Shown piece by piece: positions 31,890 to 47,132 of a DNA stretch of 64,000 nucleotides (position 1 is its first letter; the number at the start of each line of letters is the position of its first letter). Position numbers and translations under genes: made by a program. Below the pieces are notes generated by a model, which was given only the letters and a program-made list of their open reading frames with translations, searched no databases and was not told the DNA's origin. Origin of the DNA: Siphonodentalium dalli (Eukaryota > Mollusca > Scaphopoda > Gadilida > Siphonodentaliidae); contig CP136062.1 of the NCBI GenBank assembly GCA_032622095.1, positions 40,240,918 to 40,304,917 on the forward strand, given 5' to 3'.

Positions 31890-33608
31890 CTATAAGTGTC
31901 CCCGCCATACACATATATAGGTATCCTCACCACACACATCTATAGGTATCCCCACCACACACATATATAGGTATCGCCACCACACACATATATAGGTATC
32001 CCCACCACACACATCTATAGGTATCGCCACAACACACATATATAGGTATCCCCACCACACACATCTATAGGTATCCCCACCACACACATCTATATGTATC
32101 ACCACCACATACATATATAGGTATCCCCACCACACACATATATAGGTATCCCCACGACATACATATATAGGTATCCCCACCACACACATATATAGGTATC
32201 CCCACGACACACATATATAGGTATCCCCACCACACACATATAGGTATCCTCATCACACACATATATAGGTATCCTCACCACACACATATATAGGTATCCC
32301 CGTCACATACATCTATAGGTATCACCACCACATACATCTATAGATATCACCACCACATACATCTATAGGTATCCCCACCACATACATCTATAGGTATCCC
32401 CGCCACACACATCTATAGGTATCCCCACCACATACATCTATATGTATTCCCACCACACACATATATAGGTATCCCCACCACACACATATATAGGTATCCC
32501 CACCACATACATCTATAGGTATCCCCACACACACATATAGGTATACCCGCCACACACATCTATAGGTATCCCCACCACACACATATATAGGTATCCCCAC
32601 CACAACATCTACAGGTATCCCCACCACATACATATATAGGTATCCCCACCACATACATCTATAGGTATCCCCGCCACACACATCTATAGGTATCCTCACC
32701 ACACACATATATAGGTATCCCCACCACATACATATATAGCTATCCCCACCACATACATCTATAGGTATCACCGCCACATACATCTATAGGTATCCCCACC
32801 ACATACATATATAGGTATCCCCGCCACACACATATATAGGTATCCCCACCACATACATCTATAGGTATCCCCATCACAAACATATATAGGTATCCCCAGC
32901 ACATACATATATAGGTATCCCCACCACATACATATATAGCTATCCCCACCACATACATCTATATGTATCACCGCCACATACATCTATAGGTATCCCCACC
33001 ACATACATATATAGGTATCCCCGCTACACACATATATAGGTATCCCCACCACACACATATATAGGTATCACCACCACACACATATATAGGTATCCCCGCC
33101 ACATACATATGTAGGTATCCCCACCACATACATATATAGGTATCACCACCACACACATATATAGGTATCCCCACCGTATACATATATAGGTATCCCCATC
33201 ACATTCATTTATAGGTATCCCCACCACACACATATATAGGTATCCGCACCACATACATATATAGGTATCCCCACCACATACATATATAGGTATCCCCACC
33301 ACATACATCTATAAGTGTCCCCACCACACACATATATAGGTATCCCCACCACATACATCTATAGGTATCACCACCACACACATATATAGGTATCCCCGCC
33401 ACATACATATTTAGGTATCCCCACCACATACATATATAGGTATCACCACCACACACATATATAGGTATCCCCACCATATACATATATAGGTATCCCCACC
33501 ACATACATTTATAGGTATCCCCACCACACACATATACAGGTATCCCCACCACATACATATATAGGTATCCCAACCACATACATATATAGGTATCCCCACC
33601 ACATACAT
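31890..33608. repeat. 1,719-bp higher-order repeat, copy 2
   Basis: This is the full copy following the partial one. It matches 29,896-31,614 at an offset of 1,994 and 33,609 onward at an offset of 1,719. Single-base differences are few, such as CCATCACATCC/CCATCACATTC near 31,210/33,204. Confidence 0.92.
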
Positions 33609-35087
33609 CTATAAGTGTCCCCGCCATACACATATATAGGTATCCTCACCACACACATCTATAGGTATCCCCACCACACACATATATAGGTATCGCCACC
33701 ACACACATATATAGGTATCCCCACCACACACATCTATAGGTATCGCCACAACACACATATATAGGTATCCCCACCACACACATCTATAGGTATCCCCACC
33801 ACACACATCTATATGTATCACCACCACATACATATATAGGTATCCCCACCACACACATATATAGGTATCCCCACGACATACATATATAGGTATCCCCACC
33901 ACACACATATATAGGTATCCCCACGACACACATATATAGGTATCCCCACCACACACATATAGGTATCCTCATCACACACATATATAGGTATCCTCACCAC
34001 ACACATATATAGGTATCCCCGTCACATACATCTATAGGTATCACCACCACATACAGCTATAGATATCACCACCACATACATCTATAGGTATCCCCACCAC
34101 ATACATCTATAGGTATCCCCGCCACACACATCTATTGGTATCCCCACCACATACATCTATATGTATTCCCACCACACACATATATAGGTATCCCCACCAC
34201 ACACATATATAGGTATCCCCACCACATACATCTATAGGTATCCCCACACACACATATAGTTATACCCGCCACACACATCTATAGGTATCCCCACCACACA
34301 CATATATAGGTATCCCCACCACAACATCTACAGGTATCCCCGCCACACACATCTATAGGTATCCCCACCACATACATCTATAGGTATCCCCGCCACACAC
34401 ATCTATAGGTATCCTCACCACACACATATATAGGTATCCCCACCACATACATATATAGCTATCCCCACCACATACATCTATAGGTATCACCGCCACATAC
34501 ATCTATAGGTATCCCCACCACATACATATATAGGTATCCCCGCCCCACACATATATAGGTATCCCCACCACATACATCTATAGGTATCCCCATCACAAAC
34601 ATATATAGGTATCCCCACCACATACATATATAGGTATCCCCACCACATACATATATACCTATCCCCACCACATACATCTATAGGTATCACCGCCACATTC
34701 ATCTATAGGTATCCCCACCACATATATATATAGGTATCCCCGCCACACACATATATAGGTATCCCCACCACACACATATATAGGTATCACCACCACACAC
34801 ATATATAGGTATCCCCGCCACATACATATGTAGGTATCCCCACCACATACATATATAGGTATCACCACCACACACATATATAGGTATCCCCACCGTATAC
34901 ATATATAGGTATCCCCATCACATACATTTATAGGTATCCCCACCACACACATATATAGGTATCCGCACCACATACATATATAGGTATCCCCACCACATAC
35001 ATATATAGGTATCCCCACCACATACATCTATAAGTGTCCCCACCACACACATATATAGGTATCCCCACCACATACATCTATAGGTAT
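33609..35087. repeat. 1,719-bp higher-order repeat, copy 3 (switches module at its end)
   Basis: This copy matches copy 2 at an offset of 1,719 up to CTATAAGTGTCCCC at 35,028 (copy 2: 33,309) and about 60 bp beyond. At about 35,087 it switches to a CCACGCACATATATAGG unit and continues as the 2,113-bp type block (compare 2,685 and 28,224), whereas copy 2 continues with TATCACC units. The switch marks a recombination join within register. Confidence 0.88.
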
Positions 35088-35335
35088 CCCCACCACGCAC
35101 ATATATAGGTATCCCCACCACATACATATATAGGTATCCCCACCACATACATATATAGGTATCCCCACCACATACATATATAGGTATCCCCACCACACAC
35201 ATATATAGGTATCCCCACCACATACATATATAGGTATCACCACCACACACATATAGGTATTCCCGCCACATACATATAGGTATCCCCACCACACACATAT
35301 AGGTATCCCCACCACACACATCTATAGGTACCACC
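35088..35335. repeat. Module B segment, 25-bp units with short units
   Basis: This stretch corresponds to about 2,670-2,915 and 28,210-28,462. It includes three 23-bp units at about 35,245-35,310 and a GGTACCACCACC unit at 35,328. It is the entry to the 1,528-bp pair. No non-satellite sequence is present. Confidence 0.82.
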
Positions 35336-36863
35336 ACCACATACATATATAGGTATCCCCAACACATACATATATAGGTATCCCCACTACATACATATAT
35401 AGGTATCCCCACCACATACATATATAGGTATCCCCACCACATACATCTATAGGTATCACAACCACAAACATATATAGGTATCCACTCCACATACATATAT
35501 AGGTATCCCCACCACATACATATATAGCTATCCCCACCACATACATATATAGGTATCACCGCCACATACATCTATAGGTATCCCCACCACATACATATAT
35601 AGGTATCCCCGCCACACACATATTAAGCTATCCCCACCACACTCATATATATGTATCACCACCATACACATATATAGGTATCCCCGCCACATACATATGT
35701 AGGTATCCCCACCACATACATATATAGGTATCACCACCACACACATATATAGGTATCCCCACCACATACATATATAGGTATCCCATCACATACATATATA
35801 GGTATCCCCACCACATACATATATAGGTATCCCCACCACATACATATATAGGTATCCCCATCACATACATCTATATGTATCCCCACCACACACATATATA
35901 GGTATCCCCACCACATACATCTATAGGTATCCCCACCACGCACATATATAGGTATCCCCACCACATACATATATAGGTATCCCCACCACATACATATATA
36001 GGCATCCCCACCACATACATATATAGGTATCCCCACCACATACATATATAGGTAACCCCACCACATACATATATAGGTATCCCCACCACATACATATATA
36101 TGTATCCCCACCACATACATCTATAGGTATCCCCACCACATACATATATAGGTATCCCCAACACATACATCTATAGGTATCCCCACCACACACATCTATA
36201 TGTATCCCCACCATACACATCTATAGGGATCCCCACCACATATATATATATAGGAATCCCCACCATACACATCTATATGTATCACCGCCACACACATATA
36301 TAGGTAACCCCACCACATACATCTATTGGTATCCCCACCATACACATCTATAGGTATCCCCACCATACACATCTATATGTATCACCGCCACACTCATATA
36401 TAGGTATCCCCACCACATACATATATAGATATCCCCACCACACACATATATAGGTATCCCCACCACATACATATATAGGTATCCCCGCCACACACATATA
36501 TATCTATCCCCGCCACATACATATATAGGTATCCCCGCCACATGCATATATAGGTATCCCCACCACACACATCTATAGGTATTCCCACCATATACATATA
36601 TAGGTATCACCACCACACACATATATAGGTATCCCCACCACACACATATATAGGTATCCCCGACACATACATATATAGGTATCACCACCACACACATATA
36701 TAGGTCTCCCAACCACATACATCTATAGGTATCCCCACCATACACATCTATATGTATCCCCACCACACACAGATCTATAGGTATCCCCACCACACACATA
36801 TATAGGTATTCCCACAATACACATCTATAGTTATCCCCGCCACACACATATATAGGTATCCCC
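35336..36863. repeat. 1,528-bp higher-order repeat, copy 1
   Basis: This block repeats downstream at a constant offset of 1,528 bp; for example the CCCCAACACATAC unit followed by CCCCACTACATAC lies at 35,357 and 36,885, and GGTATCCCATCACAT lies near 35,780 and 37,308. It joins a module B segment (left) to a module A-like segment with CACAGATCTATAGG near 36,767 (right), so the repeated unit is a chimera of two older modules. Confidence 0.92.
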
Positions 36864-38391
36864 ACCACATACATATATAGGTATCCCCAACACATACATA
36901 TATAGGTATCCCCACTACATACATATATAGGTATCCCCACCACATACATATATAGGTATCCCCACCACATACATCTATAGGTATCACAACCACAAACATA
37001 TATAGGTATCCACTCCACATACATATATAGGTATCCCCACCACATACATATATAGCTATCCCCACCACATACATATATAGGTATCACCGCCACATACATC
37101 TATAGGTATCCCCACCACATACATATATAGGTATCCCCGCCACACACATATTTAGCTATCCCCACCACACTCATATATATGTATCACCACCACACACATA
37201 TATAGGTATCCCCGCCACATACATATGTAGGTATCCCCACCACATACATATATAGGTATCACCACCACACACATATATAGGTATCCCCACCACATACATA
37301 TATAGGTATCCCATCACATACATATATAGGTATCCCCACCACATACATATATAGGTATCCCCACCACATACATATATAGGTATCCCCATCACATACATCT
37401 ATATGTATCCCCACCACACACATATATAGGTATCCCCACCACATACATCTATAGGTATCCCCACCACGCACATATATAGGTATCCCCACCACATACATAT
37501 ATAGGTATCCCCACCACATACATATATAGGCATCCCCACCACATACATATATAGGTATCCCCACCACATACATATATAGGTATCCCCACCACATACATAT
37601 ATAGGTATCCCCACCACATACATATATATGTATCCCCACCACATACATCTATAGGTATCCCCACCACATACATATATAGGTATCCCCAACACATACATCT
37701 ATAGGTATCCCCACCACACACATCTATATGTATCCCCACCATACACATCTATAGGGATCCCCACCACACATATATATATAGGTATCCCCACCATACACAT
37801 CTATATGTATCACCGCCACACACATATATAGGTAACCCCACCACATACATCTATTGGTATCCCCACCATACACATCTATAGGTATCCCCACCATACACAT
37901 CTATATGTATCACCGCCACACTCATATATAGGTATCCCCACCACATACATATATAGATATCCCCACCACACACATATATAGGTATCCCCACCACATACAT
38001 ATATAGGTATCCCCGCCACACACATATATATGTATCCCCGCCACATACATATATAGGTATCCCCGCCACATGCATATATAGGTATCCCCACCACACACAT
38101 CTATAGGTATTCCCACCATATACATATATAGGTATCACCACCACACACATATATAGGTATCCCCACCACACACATATATAGGTATCCCCGCCACATACAT
38201 ATATAGGTATCACCACCACACACATATATAGGTCTCCCAACCACATACATCTATAGGTATCCCCACCATACACATCTATATGTATCCCCACCACACACAG
38301 ATCTATAGGTATCCCCACCACACACATATATAGGTATTCCCACAATACACATCTATAGTTATACCCGCCACACACATATATAGGTATCCCC
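36864..38391. repeat. 1,528-bp higher-order repeat, copy 2
   Basis: This is the tandem copy of 35,336-36,863. Visible differences are small: TATTAAGC/TATTTAGC near 35,623/37,151, a TA-step change balanced by one in the next unit near 36,241/37,770, and C/A near 36,833/38,361. After about 38,415 it continues with CACACAC units instead of the CCCCAACAC unit. Confidence 0.92.
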
Positions 38392-39649
38392 ACCACATAC
38401 ATATATAGGTATCCCCACCACACACATATATAGGTATCCCCACCACATACATATATAGGTATCACCACCACGCACATATAGGTATCCCCGCCACATACAT
38501 ATAGGTATCCCCACCACACACATATAGGTATCCCCACCACACACATATATAGGTATCCCCACCACAAACATATATAAGTATCCCCACCACATACATATAT
38601 AGGTATCCCCACCACATACATATATAGCTATCCCCACCACATACATCTATAGGTATCACCGCCACATACATCTATAGGTATCCCCACCACATACGTATAT
38701 AGGTATCCCCGCCACACACATATATAGGTATCCCCACCACAAACATATATAGGTATCACCACCACACACATATATAGGTATCCCCGCCACATACATATTT
38801 AGGTATCCCCACCACATACATATATAGGTATCACCACCACACACATATATAGGTATCCCCACCATATACATATATAGGTATCCCCATCACATACATTTCT
38901 AGGTATCCCCACCACACACATATACAGGTATCCCCACCACATACATATATAGGTATCCCCACCACATACATATATAGGTATCCCCACCACATACATCTAT
39001 AAGTGTCCCCGCCATACACATATATAGGTATCCTCACCACACACATCTATATGTATCCCCACCACACACATATATAGGTATCGCCACCACACACATATAT
39101 AGGTATCCCACCACACACATATATAGGTATCCCCACCACACACATCTATATGTATCACCACCACATACATATATAGGTATCCCCACCACACACATATATA
39201 GGTATCCCCACGACATACATATATAGGTATCCCCACCACACACATATAGGTATCCTCATCACACACATATATAGGTATCCTCACCACACACATATATAGG
39301 TATCCCCGTCACATACATCTATAGGTATCACCACCACATACATCTATATATATCACCACCACATACATCTATAGGTATCCCCACCACATACATCAATAGG
39401 TATCCCCGCCACACACATCTATAGGTATCCTCACCACACACATATATAGGTATCCCCACCACAAACATCTATATGTATTCCCACAACACACATATATAGG
39501 TATCCCCACCACACACATATATAGGTATCCCCACCACATACATCTATAGGTATCCCCACCACACACATATAGGTATACCCGCCACACACATCTATAGGTA
39601 TCACCACCACATACATCTATAGGTATCACCACCACAACATCTATAGGTA
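38392..39649. repeat. Mixed segment: end of module A, then 1,719-type, then module D pieces
   Basis: Short 23-bp units lie at about 38,470-38,530. CTATAAGTGTCCCCGCC at 38,997 resembles 29,896 (offset 9,101). From about 39,240 the units match the D block at 15.7-16.2 kb, including the ACAACATCTATAGG unit near 39,633. A TATATATATC unit near 39,344 is private. The segment is satellite throughout. Confidence 0.78.
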
Positions 39650-42590
39650 TCCCCACCACATACATATATAGGTATCACCATCACATACATCTATATGTAT
39701 CCCCACCACATACATATATAGGTATCTCCGCCACATACATATATAGGTATCCCCACCACATACATATATAGGTATCCCCACCACACACATATATAGGCAT
39801 CCCCACCACACACATATATATGTATCCCCACCACACACATATATATAGGTATCCCCGCCCAACACATATATAGGTATCCCCACCACATACATATATAGGT
39901 CTCCCCACCACATACATCTATAGGTATCCCCACCACACACATCTATACGTATCCTCACCACATACATATATAGGTATCCCCGCCACACACATATATAGGT
40001 ATCCTCACCACACACATCTATAGGTATCCCCACCACCCACATATATAGGTATCGCCACCACACACATATATAGGTATCCCCACCACACACATCTATAGGT
40101 ATCCCCACCACACACATATATAGGTATCCCCACCACACACATATATAGGTATCCCCACCACACACATCTATAGGTATCCCCACCAAACACATATATAGGT
40201 ATCCCCAACACATACATATATAGGTATCCCCACCACATACATATATAGGTATCACCACCACATAAATATATAGGTATCCTCACCACACACATCTATAGGT
40301 ATCCCTACACACACATATATAGGTATCCCCACCACACACATCTATAGGTATCCCCACCACACACATCTATAGGTATCCCCACTACATACATATATATGTA
40401 TCCCCAACACATAGATATATAGGTATCCCCACCACATACATATATAGGTATCCCCACCACATACATATATAGGTATCCCCACCACACACATATATAGGTA
40501 TCCCCACCACACACATATATAGGTATCCCACCACACACATATATATAGGTATCCCCGCCACACACATATATAGGTATCCCACCACATACATATATAGGTC
40601 TCCCCACCACATACATATATAGGTATCCCCACCACACACATCTATAGGTATCCCCACCACACACATATATTGGTATCACCACCACATATATATATAGGTA
40701 TCCCCGCCACACACATATATAGGTATTCCCGCCACATACATATATAGGTATCCCCACCACACACATATATAGGTATCCCCACCATATACATATATAGGTA
40801 TCACCACCACACACATATATAGGTATCACCACCACACACATATATAGGTCACACCACCACATACATCTATAGGTATCCCCACCACACACATCTATATGTA
40901 TCCCCACCACACACAGATCTATAGGTATCCCCTCCAGCCACATATATAGGTATTCCCACAATACACATCTATAGTTATCCCCGCCACACACATATATAGG
41001 TATCACCACCACATACATATATAGGTATCCCCACCACACACATATATAGGTATCCCCACCACAAACATATATAGGTATCACCACCACATACATATATAGG
41101 TATCCCCAACACATACATATATAGGTATCCCCACCATATACTTATATAGGTAACCCCACCACATACATATATAGGTATCCCCAACACATACATATATAGG
41201 TATCCCCACCATATACTTATATAGGTATCCCCACCACATACATATATAGGTATCCCCACCACATACATCTATAGGTATCCCCATCACAAACATATATAGG
41301 TATCCCCACCACATACATATATAGGTATCCCCACTACATACATATATAGCTATCCTCACCACATACATCTATAGATATCACCGCCACATACATTTATAGG
41401 TATCCCCACCACATACATATATAGGTATCCCCGCCACACACATATATAGGTATCCCCACCACACACATATATAGGTATCACCACCACACACATATATAGG
41501 TATCCCCGCCACATACATATGTAGGTATCCCCACCACATACATATATAGGTATCACCACCACACACATATATAGGTATCCCCACCATATACATATATAGG
41601 TATCCCCATCACATACATTTATAGGTATCCCCACCACACACATATATAGGTATCCCCACCACATACATATATAGGTATCCCCACCACATACATATATAGG
41701 TATCCCCACCACATACATCTATACGTGTCCCCACCACACACATATATAGGTATCCCCACCACATACATCTATAGGTATCCCCACCACGCACATATATAGG
41801 TATCCCCACCACATACATATATAGGTATCCCCACCACATACATATATAGGTATCCCCACCACATACATATATAGGTATCCCCACCTCACACATATATAGG
41901 TATCCCCACCACATACATATATAGGTATCACCACCACACATATATAGATATTCCCGCCACATACATATAGGTATCCCCTCCACACACATATAGGTATCCC
42001 CACCACACACATATATAGGTATCACCACCACATACATATATAGGTATCCCCAACACATACATATATAGGTATCCCCACCACATACATATATAGGTATCCC
42101 CACCACATACATATATAGGTATCCACACCACATACATCTATAGGTATCCCCACCACAAACATATATAGGTATCCACACCACATACATATATAGGTATCCC
42201 CACCACATACATATATAGCTATCCCCACCACATACATATATAGGTATCACCGCCACATACATCTATAGGTATCCCCACCACATACATATATAGGTATTCC
42301 CACCACATACATATATAGGTATCCCCATCACATACATCTATATGTATCCCCACCACACACATATATAGGTACCCCCACCACATACATATATAGGTATCCC
42401 CACCACGCACATATATAGGTATCCCCACCACATACATATATAGGTATCCCCACCACATACATCTATAGGTATCCTCACCACATACATATATAGGTATCCC
42501 CACCACATACATATATAGGTATCCCCACCACATACATATATAGGTATCCCCACCACATACATATATAAGTATCCCCACCACATACATCTA
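39650..42590. repeat. Module A+B, third copy (more diverged)
   Basis: The order of landmarks follows 0.5-3.9 kb and 26.1-29.4 kb: TATCTCCGCC near 39,723, CCCTACACACACAT near 40,303, CACAGATCTATAGG near 40,911, ATATGTAGG near 41,517, a CTATACGTGTCCCC unit at 41,719 (others have CTATAAGTG), and CCACGCACATATATAGG near 41,785. The stretch at 41,609-42,262 matches 34,918-35,571 at an offset of 6,691. Private indels and substitutions are more numerous than in the other two copies, which suggests an older split. Confidence 0.83.
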
Positions 42591-44842
42591 TAGGTATCCC
42601 CACAACATACATATATAGGTATCCCCAACACATACATCTATAGGTATCCCCACCACACCCATCTATAGGTATCCCGACCATACACATCTATAGGGATCCC
42701 CACCACACATATATATATATAGGTATCCCCACCATACACATCTATATGTATCACCGCCACACACATATATAGGTAACCCCACCACATACATCTATTGGTA
42801 TCCCCACCATACACATCTATAGGTATCCCCACCATACACATCTATATGTATCACCGCCACACTCATATATAGGTATCCGCACCACATACATCTATAGGTA
42901 TCACCACCACATACATGTATAGGTATCCCCACCACATACATCTATAGGTATCCCCACCACACACATCTATATGTATCACCACCACATACATATATAGGTA
43001 TCCCCACCACACACATATATAGGTATCCCCACGACATACATATATAGGTATCCCCACCACACACATATAGGTATCCTCACCACACACATATATAGGTATC
43101 CTCACCACACACATATATAGGTATCCCCGTCACATACATCTATAGGTATCACCACCACATACATCTATAGGTATCACCACCACACACATCTATAGGTTTC
43201 CCCACCACACACATCTATAGGTATCCTCACCACATACATATATAGGTATCCCCGCCACACACATATATAGGTATCCTCACCTCACACATCTATAGGTATC
43301 CCCACCACACACATATATAGGTATCGCCACCACGCACATATATAGTTATCCCCACCACACACATCTATATGTATCCCCACCACACACATATATAGGTATC
43401 CCCACCACACACATCTAGAGGTATCCCCACCAAACACATATATAGGTATCCCCACCACATACATATGTAGGTATCCCCACCACATACATATATAGGTATC
43501 ACCACCACATACATCTATAGATATCACCACCACATACATCTATAGCTATCCCCACCACATACGTCTATAGGTATCCCCGCCACACACATCTATAGGTATC
43601 CTCACCACACACATATATAGGTATCCCCACCACATACATCTATAGGTATCCCCACCACACACATATATAGGTATTCCCAACACACACATATATAGGTATC
43701 CCCACCACATACATCTATAGGTATCCCCACCACACACATATAGGTATACCCGCCACACACATCTATAGGTATCACCACCACATACATCTATAGGTAACAC
43801 CACCACAACATCTATAGGTATCCCCACCACATACATATATAGGTATCCCTACCACATACATCTATAGGTATCCCCGCCACACACATCTATAGGTATCCTC
43901 ACCACACACATATATAGGTATCCCCACCACATACATCTATAGGTATCACCACCACACACATCTATAGGTATTACCACCACATACATCTATAGGTATCACC
44001 ACCACATACATCTATAGGTATACATACCACATACATCTATAGGTATCCCCACCACATACATCTATAGGTATCCCCGCCACACACATCTGTAGGTATCCTC
44101 ACCACACACATATATAGGTTTTCCCACCACATACATATATAGGTATCCCCACCACACACATATATAGGTATCACCACCACAAACGTCTATATGTATCCCT
44201 ACCACATACATCTATAGGTAACCCCACCACATACATATATAGGTATCCCCACCACACACATATATAGGTATCGCCACCACACACATATATAGTTATCCCC
44301 ACCTTACACATCTATATGTATCCCCACCACACACATATATAGGTATCCCCACCACACACATCTATAGGTATCCCCACCAAACACATATATAGGTATCCCC
44401 ACCACATACATATGTAGGTATCCCCACCACATACATATATAGGTATCACCACCACATACATCTATAGATATCACCACCACATACATCTATAGGTATCCCC
44501 ACCACATACATCTATAGGTATCCCCGCCACACACATCTATAGGTATCCCCACCACACACATATATAGGTATCCCCACCACATACATCTATAGGTATCCCC
44601 ACCACACACATATATAGGTATCCCCATCACACACATTTATAGGTATCCCCACCACATACATCCATAGGTATCCCCACCACACCCATCTATAGGTATCCCC
44701 ACCATACACATCTATAGGGATCCCCACCACACATATATATATATAGGTATCCCCACCATACACATCTATATGTATCACCGACACACACATATATAGGTAA
44801 CCCTACCACATACATCTATAGGTAACCCCACCACATACATAT
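42591..44842. repeat. 2,253-bp higher-order repeat (module D), copy 1
   Basis: The offset to the next copy is 2,253 bp: GGTATACATACC lies at 44,017 and 46,270, and AAACGTCTATATG at 44,181 and 46,434. It contains a CTATAGGGATCCCC unit near 42,690, a long AT run near 42,710, CCCACGACATAC near 43,028, and an ACAACATCTATAGG unit near 43,803. It is related to 15.0-17.5 kb. Confidence 0.9.
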
Positions 44843-47132
44843 ATAGGTATCCCCACAACATACATATATAGGTATCCCCAACACATACATCTATAGGTAT
44901 CCCCACCACACCCATCTATAGGTATCCCCACCATACACATCTATAGGGATCCCCACCACACATATATATATATAGGTATCCCCACCATACACATCTATAT
45001 GTATCACCGCCACACACATATATAGGTAACCCCACCACATACATCTATTGGTATCCCCACCATACACATCTATAGTTATCCCCACCATACACATCTATAT
45101 GTATCACCGCCACACTCATATATAGGTATCCGCACCACATACATCTATAGGTATCACCACCACATACATGTATAGGTATCCCCACCACATACATCTATAG
45201 GTATCCCCACCACACACATCTATATGTATCACCACCACATACATATATAGGTATCCCCACCACACACATATATAGGTATCCCCACGACATACATATATAG
45301 GTATCCCCACCACACACATATAGGTATCCTCACCACACACATATATAGGTATCCTCACCACACACATATATAGGTATCCCCGTCACATACATCTATAGGT
45401 ATCACCACCACATACATCTATAGGTATCACCACCACACACATCTATAGGTTTCCCCACCACACACATCTATAGGTATCCTCACCACATACATATATAGGT
45501 ATCCCCGCCACACACATATATAGGTATCCTCACCTCACATATCTATAGGTATCCCTACCACACACATATATAGGTATCGCCACCACACACATATATAGTT
45601 ATCCCCACCACACACATCTATATGTATCCCCACCACACACATATATAGGTATCCCCACCACACACATCTAGAGGTATCCCCACCAAACACATATATAGGT
45701 ATCCCCACCACATACATATGTAGGTATCCCCACCACATACATATATAGGTATCACCACCACATACATCTATAGATATCACCACCACATACATCTATAGCT
45801 ATCCCCACCACATACGTCTATAGGTATCCCCGCCACACACATCTATAGGTATCCTCACCACACACATATATAGGTATCCCCACCACATACATCTATAGGT
45901 ATCCCCACCACACACATATATAGGTATCCCCAACACACACATATATAGGTATCCCCACCACACACATCTATATGTATCCCCACCACACACATATAGGTAT
46001 ACCCGCCACACATATCTATAGGTATCACCACCACATACATCTATAGGTAACACCACCACAACATCTATAGGTATCCCCACCACATACATATATAGGTATC
46101 CCTACCACATACATCTATAGGTATCCCCGCCACACACATCTATAGGTATCCTCACCACACACATATATAGGTATCCCCACCACATACATCTATAGGTATC
46201 ACCACCACACACATCTATAGGTATTACCACCACATACATCTATAGGTATCACCACCACATACATCTATAGGTATACATACCACATACATCAATAGGTATC
46301 CCCACCACATACATCTATAGGTATCCCCGCCACACACATATGTAGGTATCCTCACCACACACATATATAGGTTTCCCCACCACATACATATATAGGTATC
46401 CCCACCACACACATATATAGGTATCACCACCACAAACGTCTATATGTATCCCTACCACATACATCTATAGGTAAGCCCACCACATACATATATAGGTATC
46501 CCCACCACACACATATATAGGTATCGCCACCACACACATATATAGTTATCCCCACCACACACATCTATATGTATCCCCACCACACACATATATAGGTATC
46601 CCCACCACACACATCTATAGGTATCCCCACCAAACACATATATAGGTATCCCCACCACATACATATGTAGGTATCCCCACCACATACATATATAGGTATC
46701 ACCACCACATACATCTATAGATATCACCACCACATACATCTATAGGTATCCCCACCACATACATCTATAGGTATCCCCGCCACACACATCTATAGGTATC
46801 CTCACCACACACATATATAGGTATCCCCACCACATACATCTATATGTATCCCCACCACACACATATATAGGTATCCCCATCACATACATATATAGGTATC
46901 CCCACCACATACATCCATAGGTATCCCCACCACACACATATAGGTATACCCGCCACACACATCTATAGGTATCACCACCACATACATCTATAGGTAACAC
47001 CACCACAACATCTATAGGTATCCCCACCACATACATATATAGGTATCCCTACCACATACATCTATAGGTATCCCCGCCACACACATCTATAGGTATCCTC
47101 ACCACACACATATATATGTATCACCGCCACAC
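44843..47132. repeat. 2,253-bp higher-order repeat (module D), copy 2
   Basis: This is the middle copy of the series. Its first ~230 bp (including CTATAGGGATCCCC near 44,943) are missing from copy 3. It ends at an abrupt join near 47,120-47,133, where a CACCGCCACAC unit runs directly into CTATAGTTATCCCC, leaving a shortened unit. Confidence 0.9.
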
